From: CBDFMG01 sp965221205 [NCBI: bacterium]
Lineage (GTDB): Bacteria > SM23-31
NCBI GenBank assembly: GCA_965221205.1
Contig: OZ244870.1
Location: forward strand, 2,914,001-2,978,000
DNA length: 64,000 bases
Direction: 5' to 3'
Position 1 is the stretch's first letter. Each line of letters begins with the position of its first letter. Below are positions 30,161 through 41,018 of this stretch, piece after piece. The position numbers were made by a program, and so were the translations under genes. The notes beneath the pieces were generated by a model. The model was not told the DNA's origin and made no database searches. It was given only the letters and a program-made list of their open reading frames with translations.

Positions 30161-31915
30161 TCATTTTTCCATTTCTTTTACAATAGCTTTGTTAAGTTTA
30201 CTGTGGAGTGTGCGGTTTTTAATACGATCCGTTTGAACTTCAATGATACCCGACTCTCTGGATATCAGTAAAGCTTGGTAGTCTGAATCAAATTGTGACA
30301 TTGATTTCGGATTATAATAAGCACACTCAAATTGTTCAGCCACAGTTTTAAAAGAGGTATTATGAGGTGTGCCAAAATATTCTTCAAATACATCCGGATA
30401 TTCGGCAATCGGTAGAAATGAAAAGATTCCTCCACCGTTATTATTAATCACAATAATAATAAGCTGCTGAGATAAACGGTTCAATTGTACAAGTGCATTC
30501 ATGTCGTGGAAAAATGCAATATCACCAGTAATAAGTGTTACATTTTTTTTCAGGCCTTCAGCAAATCCCATTGCAGAGGAAAGTGTTCCGTCAATACCGC
30601 TGGCCCCTCTGTTTGCACCTACATTTATTGGAAATCCGTTAATCCCCCCGAACATATCCATATCTCGTATGGGCATGCTGCTCCCCAGAAAGAGACCGCA
30701 GTGTCCAGGTACATTTTCGGACAAATATCTTGCAACGCCAGGCTCTGTAACCATATCATCCTGAGACAATGTCCGCTCGATTGCAATTCCGGCTTTTTGC
30801 GATAGCGAGTTGAGAATACTGTACCAAGCATCATTATTGTTTTTATCGGATATTGACTTCAGTTGCTCACAAAATGCTTCGACCGAGGAGGTAATTCTTA
30901 ACGTGGTTTTGTGTGTTGGATCGTGCCGATATGCATGATCTTTTACGATGATATAATTTTCTATCAGGTTTGTCTCTATTAATTGGAGAATATTCTTTGA
31001 AACGGGCTGACTTCCGATATGAATGATTGTATCGGGTACATACTTGTCACAGAATTTTTCAGACAAGAGCATCCGATCATAATATCGAATTAGCAATTTG
31101 TTCGCTGAAAGTCGCAGCTCGGAGGCAATATCAGCAAAGAGAGGTACTTGCAGTTTACGGGCAAATCCCATAACTGTATTACGCTCACTATCCGTCCGCA
31201 ATCTGCCTACGAGGCAAAGAGGTCTTTTTGACGTAGAAAGAATTTCCGAAACTGATTCTATTTCAGACTGTTCTACAGACAGAACACTAGTAACGTAGCG
31301 AGTATATGGCTTTTCGTTATTCAGCCAATCCTGTATTGATATATTATAAGAGCCGGAAATAGTTTCCTGTACAGGTGCCAGAGGTTCGCGGAACATACAA
31401 TTCAAATGAACAGGCCCTTGAGGAGTGTTTAATGTATGGAACACTGCCTGATCTGTGGTTGTCAAAACCACTTCCGGTGCAATTTTCTCATCAGGGCAAG
31501 GCATATCAATATGCAAACGGACATACGAACCATAAAGATGAACCTGATCGATCGTTTGATTCGCTCCGGTATTGCGCAGTTCAGGCGGCCTGTCTGCAGT
31601 TAGAACAATTAACGGCACACAATCTTGCGAAGCCTCAATAATAGCAGGATAATAGTTGGCCGCCGCTGTTCCTGAGGTTGAAATTACAACTGCTGGATTT
31701 CCCGTTGCTCGCGCGTAACCCAAGGCGTGATATGCAGCTCCTCGCTCGTCATAACAGATTATTTTTTTTGCTTTCGCATTTTGTGCTGCAGCCACAATAA
31801 GTGGTGATGAGCATGAACCGGGTGAAATACAATAATAGGATATACCGTTTCTGACAAGCTCATCGATAATCAAATTACACCAGAGAGAATTAATGTTGGA
31901 GGCATTAAAGATCAT
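30161..31915 (-). CDS. menD: SEPHCHC synthase
   Basis: 584 aa ThDP-dependent enzyme that adds 2-oxoglutarate-derived succinyl semialdehyde to isochorismate. The N-terminal Pyr domain has SPGSCSSPL and the ThDP Glu region; the C-terminal PP domain has GDIAFFHDMNAL followed by INNNGGGIF, the Mg-ThDP motif. It overlaps menF by ATGA at 31915-31912 and is followed 3 bases later by menH, a tight operon. Intact. Confidence 0.95.
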   Translation of the reverse strand: MIFNASNINSLWCNLIIDELVRNGISYYCISPGSCSSPLIVAAAQNAKAKKIICYDERGAAYHALGYARATGNPAVVISTSGTAAANYYPAIIEASQDCVPLIVLTADRPPELRNTGANQTIDQVHLYGSYVRLHIDMPCPDEKIAPEVVLTTTDQAVFHTLNTPQGPVHLNCMFREPLAPVQETISGSYNISIQDWLNNEKPYTRYVTSVLSVEQSEIESVSEILSTSKRPLCLVGRLRTDSERNTVMGFARKLQVPLFADIASELRLSANKLLIRYYDRMLLSEKFCDKYVPDTIIHIGSQPVSKNILQLIETNLIENYIIVKDHAYRHDPTHKTTLRITSSVEAFCEQLKSISDKNNNDAWYSILNSLSQKAGIAIERTLSQDDMVTEPGVARYLSENVPGHCGLFLGSSMPIRDMDMFGGINGFPINVGANRGASGIDGTLSSAMGFAEGLKKNVTLITGDIAFFHDMNALVQLNRLSQQLIIIVINNNGGGIFSFLPIAEYPDVFEEYFGTPHNTSFKTVAEQFECAYYNPKSMSQFDSDYQALLISRESGIIEVQTDRIKNRTLHSKLNKAIVKEMEK

Positions 31916-33327
31916 GCGCTGTTGAGGATTTTCAGAAAGTTACTTATCTTGTTTTCTATTTCTTCCCATTCTTCAAGCGGTTCGGATCCGGTTACGATTC
32001 CAGCGCCGGAAAACAGGGTCAATGTATTATTATGCACTAATCCTGAACGGATTGCGACGGCAAATTCGGCATGATTTGATCCAACCCATCCTATCGGGCC
32101 GGCATACCACCCACGGTCAAATGACTCTATCTCCCTGAGTTTTTTGAGCGCTATATCCGTAGGTACTCCACCTACCGCAGGTGTTGGATGGAGTGAAGAA
32201 AGAATTTCTGCCTCGGACACACCATTTAATAATGTTGCAAGAAAACTGCTGTACAGGTGCTGAATCCGGGCAAGCTTGATTACTTTCAAATCACCTGTCG
32301 ATTCTACAGAGTGGCAAAATTGTTCGAGAGCTTGTTTGACGGCCTGATGGACAAAGCTATGCTCACGTAGATCTTTTTCGCTCGTCAGGAGTTCTCTTTC
32401 CAGCTTCCGGTCATCCTCATCGTCAAATCCGCGAATGCATGTGCCTGCCAGTGCTTCACTGTACACCCGTCTTTTATCTCTCCGGTAAAGACGTTCAGGC
32501 GATCCACCGAGAAAAGCAAAGTCATGCAAGGGCTGAATATAAAAATGAAATGAGTCGGGATTAACCAGTTTCAACTTCTGCAGCAGCGCAACTGCATTAA
32601 CAGAATCCGAAAATTCAATTGTGGATTTTCGGGCAAGGACAACTTTACCAAGGATATTATTGGAAATAGATTCGAGTGCCTGCAACACATTATTTTTCCA
32701 TGTCGATTTGTCCGGGAAATCAATTCGATTTACAGCTTGATAGGAACTAGATAAACTGTCAGAAGCGTCAAATATCAGATGATCAAATTCCAGCAGTATT
32801 GAGTCCCGCAGTTGAGAATTCAGACTCCTCTCCGGCAATAACACATTACATGCACAAAATACAGTATTATTTCGCTTAACAATTTCAAATCGGGGAACAC
32901 AAAACCAGTACGAACCAAGCTTATCCCAGATATAATCCTGTGCATTAATTTCGCTGAACCGGGTACCACCGTAGTATCTAATGGCATCGTTATCACCAGG
33001 CAAATATTGCTGCAGCCGGTTTATTATGACAGAAAAATCGAGTCCTGCCGTGTCGAAAACAATATTCGCTGCCCCGATTCCTGCCATCTCTATATCGTGC
33101 TCTCTACCTGACCAATATACTTTATTCGGATTTTTCTGATCCCGAAGCCAGGCAAGTAAATCTAAAGAATCTATTTCCAATTCAAAGCGCAGCAAACGGT
33201 CAGTTTGAGCCGTATGCTTTCCTGAGAATATACCACTAAATAATTGAGCTACCGTATCTTTGAGACGTTCAAATCCACGGATGTGATCAACTTTTTGATT
33301 ATTTTCAACTGTTTCAGTGAAAACCAT
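31912..33327 (-). CDS. menF: Isochorismate synthase
   Basis: 471 aa chorismate-binding enzyme. VVLARKSTIEF carries the general-base Lys; FLGGSPERL, EALAGTCIRG, LHPTPAVGGVP and GWYAGPIGW are the family motifs, and FSGAGIVTGSEPLEEW closes the active site. It commits chorismate to menaquinone. First gene of the men operon, followed by menD with a 4-base overlap. Operon order menF-menD with the remaining genes favours MenF over a siderophore EntC. Intact. Confidence 0.92.
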   Translation of the reverse strand: MVFTETVENNQKVDHIRGFERLKDTVAQLFSGIFSGKHTAQTDRLLRFELEIDSLDLLAWLRDQKNPNKVYWSGREHDIEMAGIGAANIVFDTAGLDFSVIINRLQQYLPGDNDAIRYYGGTRFSEINAQDYIWDKLGSYWFCVPRFEIVKRNNTVFCACNVLLPERSLNSQLRDSILLEFDHLIFDASDSLSSSYQAVNRIDFPDKSTWKNNVLQALESISNNILGKVVLARKSTIEFSDSVNAVALLQKLKLVNPDSFHFYIQPLHDFAFLGGSPERLYRRDKRRVYSEALAGTCIRGFDDEDDRKLERELLTSEKDLREHSFVHQAVKQALEQFCHSVESTGDLKVIKLARIQHLYSSFLATLLNGVSEAEILSSLHPTPAVGGVPTDIALKKLREIESFDRGWYAGPIGWVGSNHAEFAVAIRSGLVHNNTLTLFSGAGIVTGSEPLEEWEEIENKISNFLKILNSA

Positions 33328-33456
33328 AATTTAACTTCGATATAGTTGTATATATCACATTATCGTTAATCTAATGATACACTTACATAATAAAAAATAT
33401 GCGACCTAATATAAGAAATGATGCGTAAAATAAAAATCTATTTTTCCAACGCTCTA

Positions 33457-34224
33457 TCACGGTTTTTCACCTCGGTATATTGTTGCTACACCAAACATTA
33501 AGCGTTGTTCACAGACATCTCGGAATCCGGCTTTTTCCAAGAGAGCGCAAAAAGATTGTCCGAATGGAAAAGTTTCAACCGTTTTGTTTAGATAACGGTA
33601 TGCGATACTGTTACCTGATATTAGTGAACCTATAAGAGGCAATATGTTGCGAAAATAAAACAGATAAAAGGCTTTAATAATAGTGTTGTGAGGAAGAGAA
33701 AACTCGAGAATAATTACCCTCCCCTTTTTATTTAACACTCTGAACATTTCATTGAGTGCACCATCTACATTTATCACATTCCTGATTCCAAATGCAATGG
33801 TAACCACATCAAACATACCTGATGAACATGGAAGTAAGCAGGCATCTCCTCTAATAAGTGTCCCACTTTCCTGCAGGTTTTCTCTCTTAAGTTTATCTTT
33901 CCCGATTTGCAGCATTTTTCCGGCCATATCAATACCTACTGCATGAGTGATCGAAGAGCACAGTAAACACATTGAAATGAGAAGATCACCAGTACCTGTA
34001 GCTATATCGAGTACGGTTTGATTTTCTCGACCTGATAAATGACTTGTTACCTTTTTCCTCCAAATTATATCCTGGCCAAACGACAATAGCCTGTTTAACA
34101 AATCGTACCGATTTGCGATACTGTCAAACATCTGCCAGACATTAACACGAGTAGGAGAGTTATCAATCTCATTTATTGCATTTGTATCAGAATGAAGGGA
34201 ATCATTTATCTGCTGCTTATTCAT
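33457..34224 (-). CDS. menG: Demethylmenaquinone methyltransferase
   Basis: 255 aa class I SAM methyltransferase (UbiE/MenG family). The SAM-binding motif is VLDIATGTGDLLI, the post-motifs are GIDMAGKMLQIGK and TIAFGIRNV, and the C-terminus has the ATIYRGEKP ending typical of UbiE. It performs the last step of menaquinone synthesis. It is 129 bases upstream of menF on the same strand, so it is probably the first gene of the pathway cluster. No ubiquinone genes are nearby. Intact. Confidence 0.92.
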   Translation of the reverse strand: MNKQQINDSLHSDTNAINEIDNSPTRVNVWQMFDSIANRYDLLNRLLSFGQDIIWRKKVTSHLSGRENQTVLDIATGTGDLLISMCLLCSSITHAVGIDMAGKMLQIGKDKLKRENLQESGTLIRGDACLLPCSSGMFDVVTIAFGIRNVINVDGALNEMFRVLNKKGRVIILEFSLPHNTIIKAFYLFYFRNILPLIGSLISGNSIAYRYLNKTVETFPFGQSFCALLEKAGFRDVCEQRLMFGVATIYRGEKP

Positions 34225-34864
34225 TTTGTGCTGTCTGTTGGATATTTATTTTCTAAGATTTTTCGATTCGCTAATCTTCCCGGAATAGTCACTATAATTA
34301 CAAATGTTGAATGTATGGATTTATTCAAACTTCATCAATATATTTCCGCAATATTTCATTCAGATACATTTCTGCATATTAATTCCTTTTATATAAAGTA
34401 TACACAACAAAACTCAATTCAGTTATACTCCTTCTATTTCTTATCTCAGATTTATAGAGAATAAATCAATACCTGAGCAAAAGAAAGTCTTCAACATCAA
34501 GATTTATTCACTGTTTAAAATATTTTCAAACAAAAACTACAACACATTATATGTATATACATCTTATATCTTCTCTATAAAAAAGCACATATGACATGCC
34601 TAATTAGTTGTATATACATATTATTTTTGAATAAATATAACATTTATTACATTATTTCTATGATTTTATTGTTATTTTGTTTATCTAATCTTAACTTAAC
34701 GCTGATAGGCATGCCGAGCCACTTTTTATTTCTTTCGACAATAATATAGATTGGCTATACCTTTTAATCCTTACTCTGTGATAAAATCTGCATGTCGAGT
34801 ATTCTCCATTGCCATTGTATGGTATTTATGTATCCTCGAAAATCAACAGCTGGAGGTATGAAAG
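34225..34864 (+). other. AT-rich divergent intergenic region (640 bp)
   Basis: Separates menG (leftward) from the E1-like gene (rightward). It is very AT-rich with TATATACAT-type runs around 34545-34625. Short open frames here have no ribosome sites or protein-like composition. I see no riboswitch, tRNA or clear paired promoter. It presumably holds promoters for both directions. Confidence 0.5.
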
Positions 34865-37612
34865 GTGATCTTAAAAGAAATAAAACAGATAGTATCGAAG
34901 AAAAACGCTCCCAAAAAATCACAACCTAATCCAAATCTAAAGCGGAAGGAATTTGGAGGATTAAAAGCCGCTGAAGTGTTGCATATATTAAGCGTAGCCC
35001 TCAAAGTTCAGGCCACTGAGGAGACTTTAGTTTGTCTATCTAATCAAGGATTTAAAGGCTCGTCATACAATGATTTAATCGAAAACGCCGCAGATCTTAA
35101 TTTTCTGGATAGTGATATTGCGGCAATTGAAAAATACACTCCGCATCTACCATTTTTCGTCTGTTCACTTGGGCCTCATTTGACATGCGTCATTAACACC
35201 TTTCTTTCAACCAAATATTTTAAAACTAAAAACCGGACCACGGAACGTGACCGGGATATATACTTTTCCTATTACCGTTCCTCAACAAGTGTGGGATTAG
35301 GACTCTCAGAATTTTCGCCTCTGAGTAACCGTGACGGAATAACCGAAATATTTAAAGTTGCACTCGGTTTTCCCGATGCATGCCATACGAACATGCCGCA
35401 GCATCTCTGTTTTCTTGAACTTGGATTAAAAACAGAAAACTCTCCAGTCGCTGCCCAGGGTAATATTGCCGCCTGTACTTCTATTGGACTCAGCCCACTC
35501 TACCGGTCCGAGGAGATGCCCTATTCCGAAGACACTATTGTGAATTATATTATTGGTGATTCAGCAACGAACGAACCATCTGTTGTCAACGGTCAGAAAC
35601 TTCTTCGGCGGCATATGTATCTTTTGGCAAAACACTTTGGTGATCAAAACGAATTTAAGCGTGCCCATACCGATAGGGCCGCCCGAATACAACTTTTTCA
35701 AAAAATAAAGAACATGGGTAAGAGTCTCCGTTTTGCCATGCATGTGTATGATAACAGAATAGGGATTTCGTCACCTGCAGATGAATCACAATCGTGGGGA
35801 GATCCTCTCCATGACTATATTTGGATGGAAGAAAGTGAAGGAATATGTAAAATTTTCCGCTTTGATTCGCTTGACTTCCTCCAGGTACTCCAGAATTCAG
35901 TAATGCTCATAATGGAAGCCAGAAAAGGACCGGTGTATTCTCATGTGAAGGTTTTACGGCCCGGTGGCCATTCGATAAGCAGTTATTACGGATTGTCAAT
36001 GATTCCAAAAACTGCCCGATCGTCTCCAATTTCGAGTTTAACGCTAGATGAGGCAATTTATCATAACAATAACGATTCCGTTTTGAATGGTCTCAATTGT
36101 ATGATCAATTTGGGATATCTTGATTCACAAAGTGCAGTTAACCTTATTAATGAAGCACAAAAAGCTGCAATCGAGCGATATATTGCGATCATACCTGGAG
36201 CTCGAGTAAGCACTCCGAAGAAACGTTTGATCAATGCTACACCATACAATCATGAAATCTCTCAGTACAACTGGGAAAAACTCGTAGAAAACAAACAAAT
36301 CCGAGATCAATTTTGGAAAAACGGACATTTGGATCGGATGTCAAAGACTCCCGGACTACGCTTTCAGGTTAATAATGGAGTTGAACTTCCGGAAGATATG
36401 GATTCTATCGCACCGATCCATGCCGAAAATTTTTCACTTGCTGATCTATTATTACTGACCGATACATTTCGTGCCATTGGAGAAGATATTCCTGATACCA
36501 GGCCAAATGATATTGAACATATCGTGAAAAATCCGGGATCCGGTACCGGAGGAATCAATAAGGCCACTGCAGGATTACAAGTGTTATCGCACCTTAAAAA
36601 TCCTGAAACCGGAAGGTATCATATTACTGACATTGGTATTGACGAACCAGGTATATATGCAATGGCCGCCGGTATGTCTCATGCTTTGGACGGTAAAGGA
36701 TTTGTGCTTGCCGAAATACAGTTTAATGATTACGATTTTGGAGTGTTTGCCCCGGATGAAATCAGTACAATCTATCAAAGAAGCAATGGAAAGGTCATGT
36801 TACCTGTTGTTATTCGTCAATCGTATGGTTTTATACGGGGGCGATCGATCGATTCGATCATGGCACTTGGAGGAGCTGGCGGCAGTTATCATTCATCATG
36901 TTCAGTCGGAACTATTGCAAACCGGTTAAAAGGTGTCCAAGTCGTTATTCCTAATACAGCGCATGCTATACAAATGGCGTATAGAAATGCAGCGAGCAGT
37001 AATACACCTACCTACATTCTTTTGAGTAATCCGGTTATGAGAAAAATTCCGATAGGTTCATTCAATTATTCTGGTACCTATCTTGACCTTAACACCCCGC
37101 TTGATCCTGTTGGAATCTATTATACTCATTCTGTAACGGACGAACCGACCGGCGCCCATCACCATATAATTTTAACGTACGGCGAATATGTACCCATATG
37201 CTATCTTGTAGCTGAACAGCTTCTTGTAAAAGGGATTAAAACACTCATCGTCGACTACAATTATCTTGTTCCACGCAACAAAAATGTCGTAAACGAACTC
37301 CTCACTCAATATCAAGATTCTGCTATACAGCCGGAGTTTACCGTAGTTTCTCAGGAAGGCGATTTCGGATTTGGAGACGTAATTATCAGCGATCTTTCAA
37401 AGTACAGAATATTTACGGAGAAAATTGCAGCACGTGAGAGACGAAACCAATGGATGGGAGAATTCTTGACTTTTCCAAGTCCACAGAAGATATATAATCA
37501 TCTCCTTAATGTACACCGAGATCAGGTTTCAGGACAGGACGGATTCATTTTTGAGGATATCCCGAGAGAGCTTGAGCCTATGGAACAGTATTTTTCGGGA
37601 TTATCTGGATAA
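34865..37612 (+). CDS. Divergent fused E1 (alpha+beta) 2-oxoacid dehydrogenase-type ThDP enzyme
   Basis: 915 aa. GTG 34865 is chosen because GGAGG lies 8 bases upstream; an out-of-frame ATG at 34858 gives only 23 codons. Residues ~100-400 resemble an E1 alpha: IIGDSATNEPSVVNG stands where the ThDP motif GDG...N is expected, and VYDNRIGISSP later supplies the Asn. Residues ~550-870 resemble E1 beta: AEIQFNDYDFGVFAPDEIS, RQSYGFIRG, GGSYHSSCS and VVIPNTAHA. A transketolase-C-like end follows. The substrate is unknown; the nearest idea is a branched-chain 2-oxoacid. No E2 or E3 gene is nearby, and the alpha half carries an extra ~45 residues between the motif halves. Confidence 0.6.
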   Translation: MILKEIKQIVSKKNAPKKSQPNPNLKRKEFGGLKAAEVLHILSVALKVQATEETLVCLSNQGFKGSSYNDLIENAADLNFLDSDIAAIEKYTPHLPFFVCSLGPHLTCVINTFLSTKYFKTKNRTTERDRDIYFSYYRSSTSVGLGLSEFSPLSNRDGITEIFKVALGFPDACHTNMPQHLCFLELGLKTENSPVAAQGNIAACTSIGLSPLYRSEEMPYSEDTIVNYIIGDSATNEPSVVNGQKLLRRHMYLLAKHFGDQNEFKRAHTDRAARIQLFQKIKNMGKSLRFAMHVYDNRIGISSPADESQSWGDPLHDYIWMEESEGICKIFRFDSLDFLQVLQNSVMLIMEARKGPVYSHVKVLRPGGHSISSYYGLSMIPKTARSSPISSLTLDEAIYHNNNDSVLNGLNCMINLGYLDSQSAVNLINEAQKAAIERYIAIIPGARVSTPKKRLINATPYNHEISQYNWEKLVENKQIRDQFWKNGHLDRMSKTPGLRFQVNNGVELPEDMDSIAPIHAENFSLADLLLLTDTFRAIGEDIPDTRPNDIEHIVKNPGSGTGGINKATAGLQVLSHLKNPETGRYHITDIGIDEPGIYAMAAGMSHALDGKGFVLAEIQFNDYDFGVFAPDEISTIYQRSNGKVMLPVVIRQSYGFIRGRSIDSIMALGGAGGSYHSSCSVGTIANRLKGVQVVIPNTAHAIQMAYRNAASSNTPTYILLSNPVMRKIPIGSFNYSGTYLDLNTPLDPVGIYYTHSVTDEPTGAHHHIILTYGEYVPICYLVAEQLLVKGIKTLIVDYNYLVPRNKNVVNELLTQYQDSAIQPEFTVVSQEGDFGFGDVIISDLSKYRIFTEKIAARERRNQWMGEFLTFPSPQKIYNHLLNVHRDQVSGQDGFIFEDIPRELEPMEQYFSGLSG

Positions 37613-38040
37613 ATCTACTTTAGATACAAGAATGAGCAAAAAACAAATTTTAAAAGTAACATACAAAATGCATCATGAATCTGTATTCTTATATAGATTG
37701 CAAAAAATGAATTAATAATCATCACATTTTTTTGAATTGTTGTCTGTGGATGATCACATATAATTAAATCCAATTTATCAACAGAACACTTGTAAATATT
37801 ACAAATTAATAATTAAAATAATTTTTCTTGCAAAAATCGAAATTAGAATAAACATACAATTATGCAGAGGTTAACGGTTTTAAGAACCGCAAATATATTA
37901 GTTGATATTCTTTAGTGATTTTATTGCAACAACGCTGGAATTGAATAATTTTGCATAATAACTGTATTACAACATATTTTCTTTATATCCCCATACAAAT
38001 TTGTTACTTATCACTATCCAACAATCAACGGAGGGAATTT
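37613..38040 (+). other. Intergenic region before the TolB-like gene (428 bp)
   Basis: AT-rich with no supported gene. The only clear element is GGAGGG (38030-38035) that serves as ribosome site of the following gene. I see no convincing promoter or terminator hairpin. Confidence 0.5.
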
Positions 38041-38964
38041 ATGATGTTTAGATTACGGATGTTGTTTGTCACAGCAGTGCTGTGTCTTGGAATTGCCGGA
38101 ATATCAGCTGTCGAATTAAATGCACAGGTAAGAGTGTCACAGATTGCCTACACTACATTTAGTGATGACGGGCCTGAAATCTGGATTATGAACACAGATG
38201 GCATGGATAATCGGCGCATCGGAACTGGAAACAGTCCGGCATGGTCTCCCGATGGAACAAAAATTGCTTTCACAAGGGAAGAAAATAACAATACAGACAT
38301 CTACTATATGGATGCTGCTGACGGCGGTAATGTAACCCGCTTAACGACTGATCCTGCGAGAGATCACGGACCGACCTGGTCTCCGGACGGTTCGATGATT
38401 GCATTTAACTCTGGCAGAAGCGGGAGTGATCAAATTTGGCGGACAAATGTCGATGCCGGTGCGTGGGGCTATAACCTTACACAACTTACGCAAGATACCC
38501 CGCACAATCGAGTTAATAATTTTATAGCATGGTCCCCAAATGGATTGTGGATAGCGTTTGAAGCAGACAGAGATAGAGACGATCCTGAAATATACCTTGC
38601 CAATGCAGTTGACGGCACCAATCAGCAGCGATTAACCTGGACCCGTGCTCTTGACGAAGTTCCGGCATGGTCTCCCAACAGCGAACAGATCATTTTTTCC
38701 TCAGATATGCATGATGATCCGCAAAGCGGAACGTACGATATTTACATTATGAATGTTGACGGATCAGACCAAACTCGCCTGACACACACACCAGGGTCAG
38801 CTTCCAATCCTTCGATGTCGGCCAACGGTAGATATATAGCATACAGCTATTCGGAAGGCGGAGGACCGGGCTCGGTTTCGCAGATATGGATAATGAATTC
38901 CTATGGTTCAGACAAGAGAATGCTATTGGAAGGAGCGTCTCAGCCGAGGTTTTCTCCGTTTTAA
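38041..38964 (+). CDS. Secreted TolB-like beta-propeller protein
   Basis: 307 aa. ATG 38041 directly follows GGAGGGAATTT; the frame is open 30 codons further upstream but without a ribosome site. A signal peptide (to about residue 29, ...AVELNAQ) precedes about six PD40/WD40-like repeats with the core pattern AWSPDGTKIAF, TWSPDGSMIAF, AWSPNGLWIAF, AWSPNSEQIIF. These repeats form a periplasmic beta-propeller like the TolB C-terminal domain. The TolB N-terminal domain is absent, so it is not TolB itself. The partner is unknown. Confidence 0.8.
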   Translation: MMFRLRMLFVTAVLCLGIAGISAVELNAQVRVSQIAYTTFSDDGPEIWIMNTDGMDNRRIGTGNSPAWSPDGTKIAFTREENNNTDIYYMDAADGGNVTRLTTDPARDHGPTWSPDGSMIAFNSGRSGSDQIWRTNVDAGAWGYNLTQLTQDTPHNRVNNFIAWSPNGLWIAFEADRDRDDPEIYLANAVDGTNQQRLTWTRALDEVPAWSPNSEQIIFSSDMHDDPQSGTYDIYIMNVDGSDQTRLTHTPGSASNPSMSANGRYIAYSYSEGGGPGSVSQIWIMNSYGSDKRMLLEGASQPRFSPF

Positions 38965-39021
38965 GTGCACGGAAATAAAAAACACAAATATATATTTATT
39001 TGCACTGTTCTTCTACTTAAG

Positions 39022-39122
39022 CAATGTTAACCGCTTTGTTTCCATAAAGCTTCTTGTCTACCAGCTGTGCAACTTCATGTCTCAATATATTTTGAATTGC
39101 CAGCGTAACTTGCTGTGCTTCC
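39022..39122 (-). pseudogene. Possible scar of a secretion sorting domain
   Basis: The minus strand reads VTLAIQNILRHEVAQLVDKK, then LYGNKAVNIA. This resembles the middle of a T9SS-like sorting domain (pattern: IYNxLGQEVxxLVxxxxxAGxYxVxW). No start, signal peptide or upstream domains remain. Short and degenerate, so tentative. Confidence 0.3.
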
Positions 39123-39545
39123 GGTAATTAATACGTAATAGTTGTGACCAGGTTATATGGATTTGGATAATTTTTATCAAGAGCATATGACCTTGTCAAT
39201 TGCAAACGAAAGACAGCTTTTTATGAATCAGCATATCATCATTTACCGTAAAATTTATATAGCTTATTCAAAACATGTAATTCAGCGATACCTCTCTTTG
39301 ATTCTTTTTACAAAACTTTTTAATCAAACTGTACGATAATGTAATTGATCGATTCGATACGGTATCTGTGTGAGTAGCTCCTAATTCACCATCACAAATA
39401 TCGTGATATTCACAATTTCACACCATAATTGGCAAGGTAATAATATTTCTTTCTTAGCATTTTTCAATATCCTCAACCTCATTATAACGTGGACAGGAGT
39501 TCCAGTTTGTTGTTATGTGTCTATCGACATGTACTCCTTGTGCCT
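39123..39545 (+). other. Intergenic region without recognisable genes
   Basis: AT-rich spacer between the TolB-like gene and the amidohydrolase remnant, which converge on it. A 60-codon frame at 39157 has no ribosome site and no motif. I see no terminator with a clear T run. Confidence 0.4.
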
Positions 39546-40874
39546 CTACTTCTCAGTAAAATACAACTCCCAAAAACTTGCCTGTCCTTCATTTACGTCA
39601 ACCATATCAGCCTTTCCCAGATTAACGGGCAGGCCCCCGTCTTTGAAGACCATTTTGAGTGTTCTAATGTTCGAAATGTGCTTGAGGGGGTTGCCCTCAA
39701 GAACGATAAGATCAGCGAGTTTGCCCTTTTCGACAGTTCCAAGGTCATCAAGGCAGTTTCGTGTAGCGGCGATGAGTGCCTGCATTTCTGTCAATCCGGA
39801 AAATATAAGCTGCTCTATTTCCAGCAGACCGATCTCTCCGGCAGGACTTGAATCGGAGCCAGTAATTATCCTTACACCTGCAGCCTGAGCTTTCTTCAAT
39901 ACTTCACGTTGTCTGGCAGCAGCTTCTTGAGACCGTTCATCTGTATAGGCCACCAAAATCCTGCCATTTATCACTTCAGGATCTTCGTCAAATCCCAGTT
40001 CCCCGATGAATCGTCCTCGCTCATAAATGTACTCTTCGCTCAGATTGCAGACAATGGTTGGATCGAGAAATGTACCTTTATCCGCCATCAATTGTATTGT
40101 TTCGTCACTCACAAACCAGTACCGTGTTCGATGCAGTTGACTCCTGCCTTCACAGCCCTATGCGCTCCTTCTCTTCCTGAATGAGCTGTGGTTCTTATCC
40201 CGTGCGCCTTCGTAGTTTCAATCAACACCTTAAGTTCTTCATCATCAAAATGGTTAATATTAATCTTGATGAAGTCAGCATCTCTATTTATGTTGTATAG
40301 CAGTGCCTCACGATACGCCGCGGGTTGCGACGGGCCATCGTTGTGGGCGCGGGAAGGCGGGAGCGTAGGTGATATAATTTTCCCGGAGGCGAAAAATTCG
40401 TGGTCCGACAAAAACTTCCGCATTAAACGCGTCTCTCCAGTCGACATCGATATAATCTCTTTCTCCGGTCATTCTAAGCGCTGTGAAATCTCTCTTGAGG
40501 CTGTCCATCGCGTTTCGGCCGGTCCGGATCGCGACTGGGAGTAAGGGCTCATCACCCAGCATGCGATTTACATCAGGAAGCAGATCCGAGAGATGGGAAT
40601 GTATGTTCCAGAACCCAGGAAGCACATAGCCGCCGTCGTGGATCCGAGTGTTTGGATTCGCATCGCCAGTGTACTCACCTTCACTGATTTCAGGGATTCT
40701 ATTGCCTGTGATCACGATTGTCACATCTTCTTTCATTGGGTTTCCGGTACAGTCGATGACATTGCCATTCGTGAGAATGGTCTTAAAATAATCCACATCC
40801 TGAGAATACACCTGTCCAGGAAATAGAAAAGCTGCTACCAAATTAAAAAGTGTTAACATTTTTAATACGTTCAT
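39546..40874 (-). pseudogene. Frameshifted secreted amidohydrolase
   Basis: ATG 40874 (AAGGAG upstream) starts a signal peptide and then the amidohydrolase fold with GFWNIHSHL (HxH metal site). A shift near 40340-40400 moves to a frame with DADFIKININHF (carboxylated Lys), TTAHSGREGAH and GVNCIEHG (metal His). A second shift near 40110 restores the first frame with GVRIITGSDSS (Asp) and the C-terminal KGKLADLIVLEGNPL. All active-site residues are still encoded, so the two shifts are the main damage. It is the last gene of the decaying sugar locus, but its link to sugar use is unclear. Confidence 0.8.
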
Positions 40875-41018
40875 GACATTACTCCTTAATATTTTGACAA
40901 GAAAATTATAATATTTTTGATTACATTAATTTGCATATCAATTCAAAATCGTTGAATTTTTTTAAATAATCACAACTAAGATTTTCAATAACTTTTTTCT
41001 AATTTATATAAACAAGTT

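Noticed and set aside
34225-34864. Searched for a ThDP riboswitch upstream of the E1-like gene.
   Set aside because: No CUGAGA-type core or paired ACCUGA element visible.
39157-39339. 60-codon plus-strand open frame.
   Set aside because: No ribosome site, no motif, AT-rich spacer composition.
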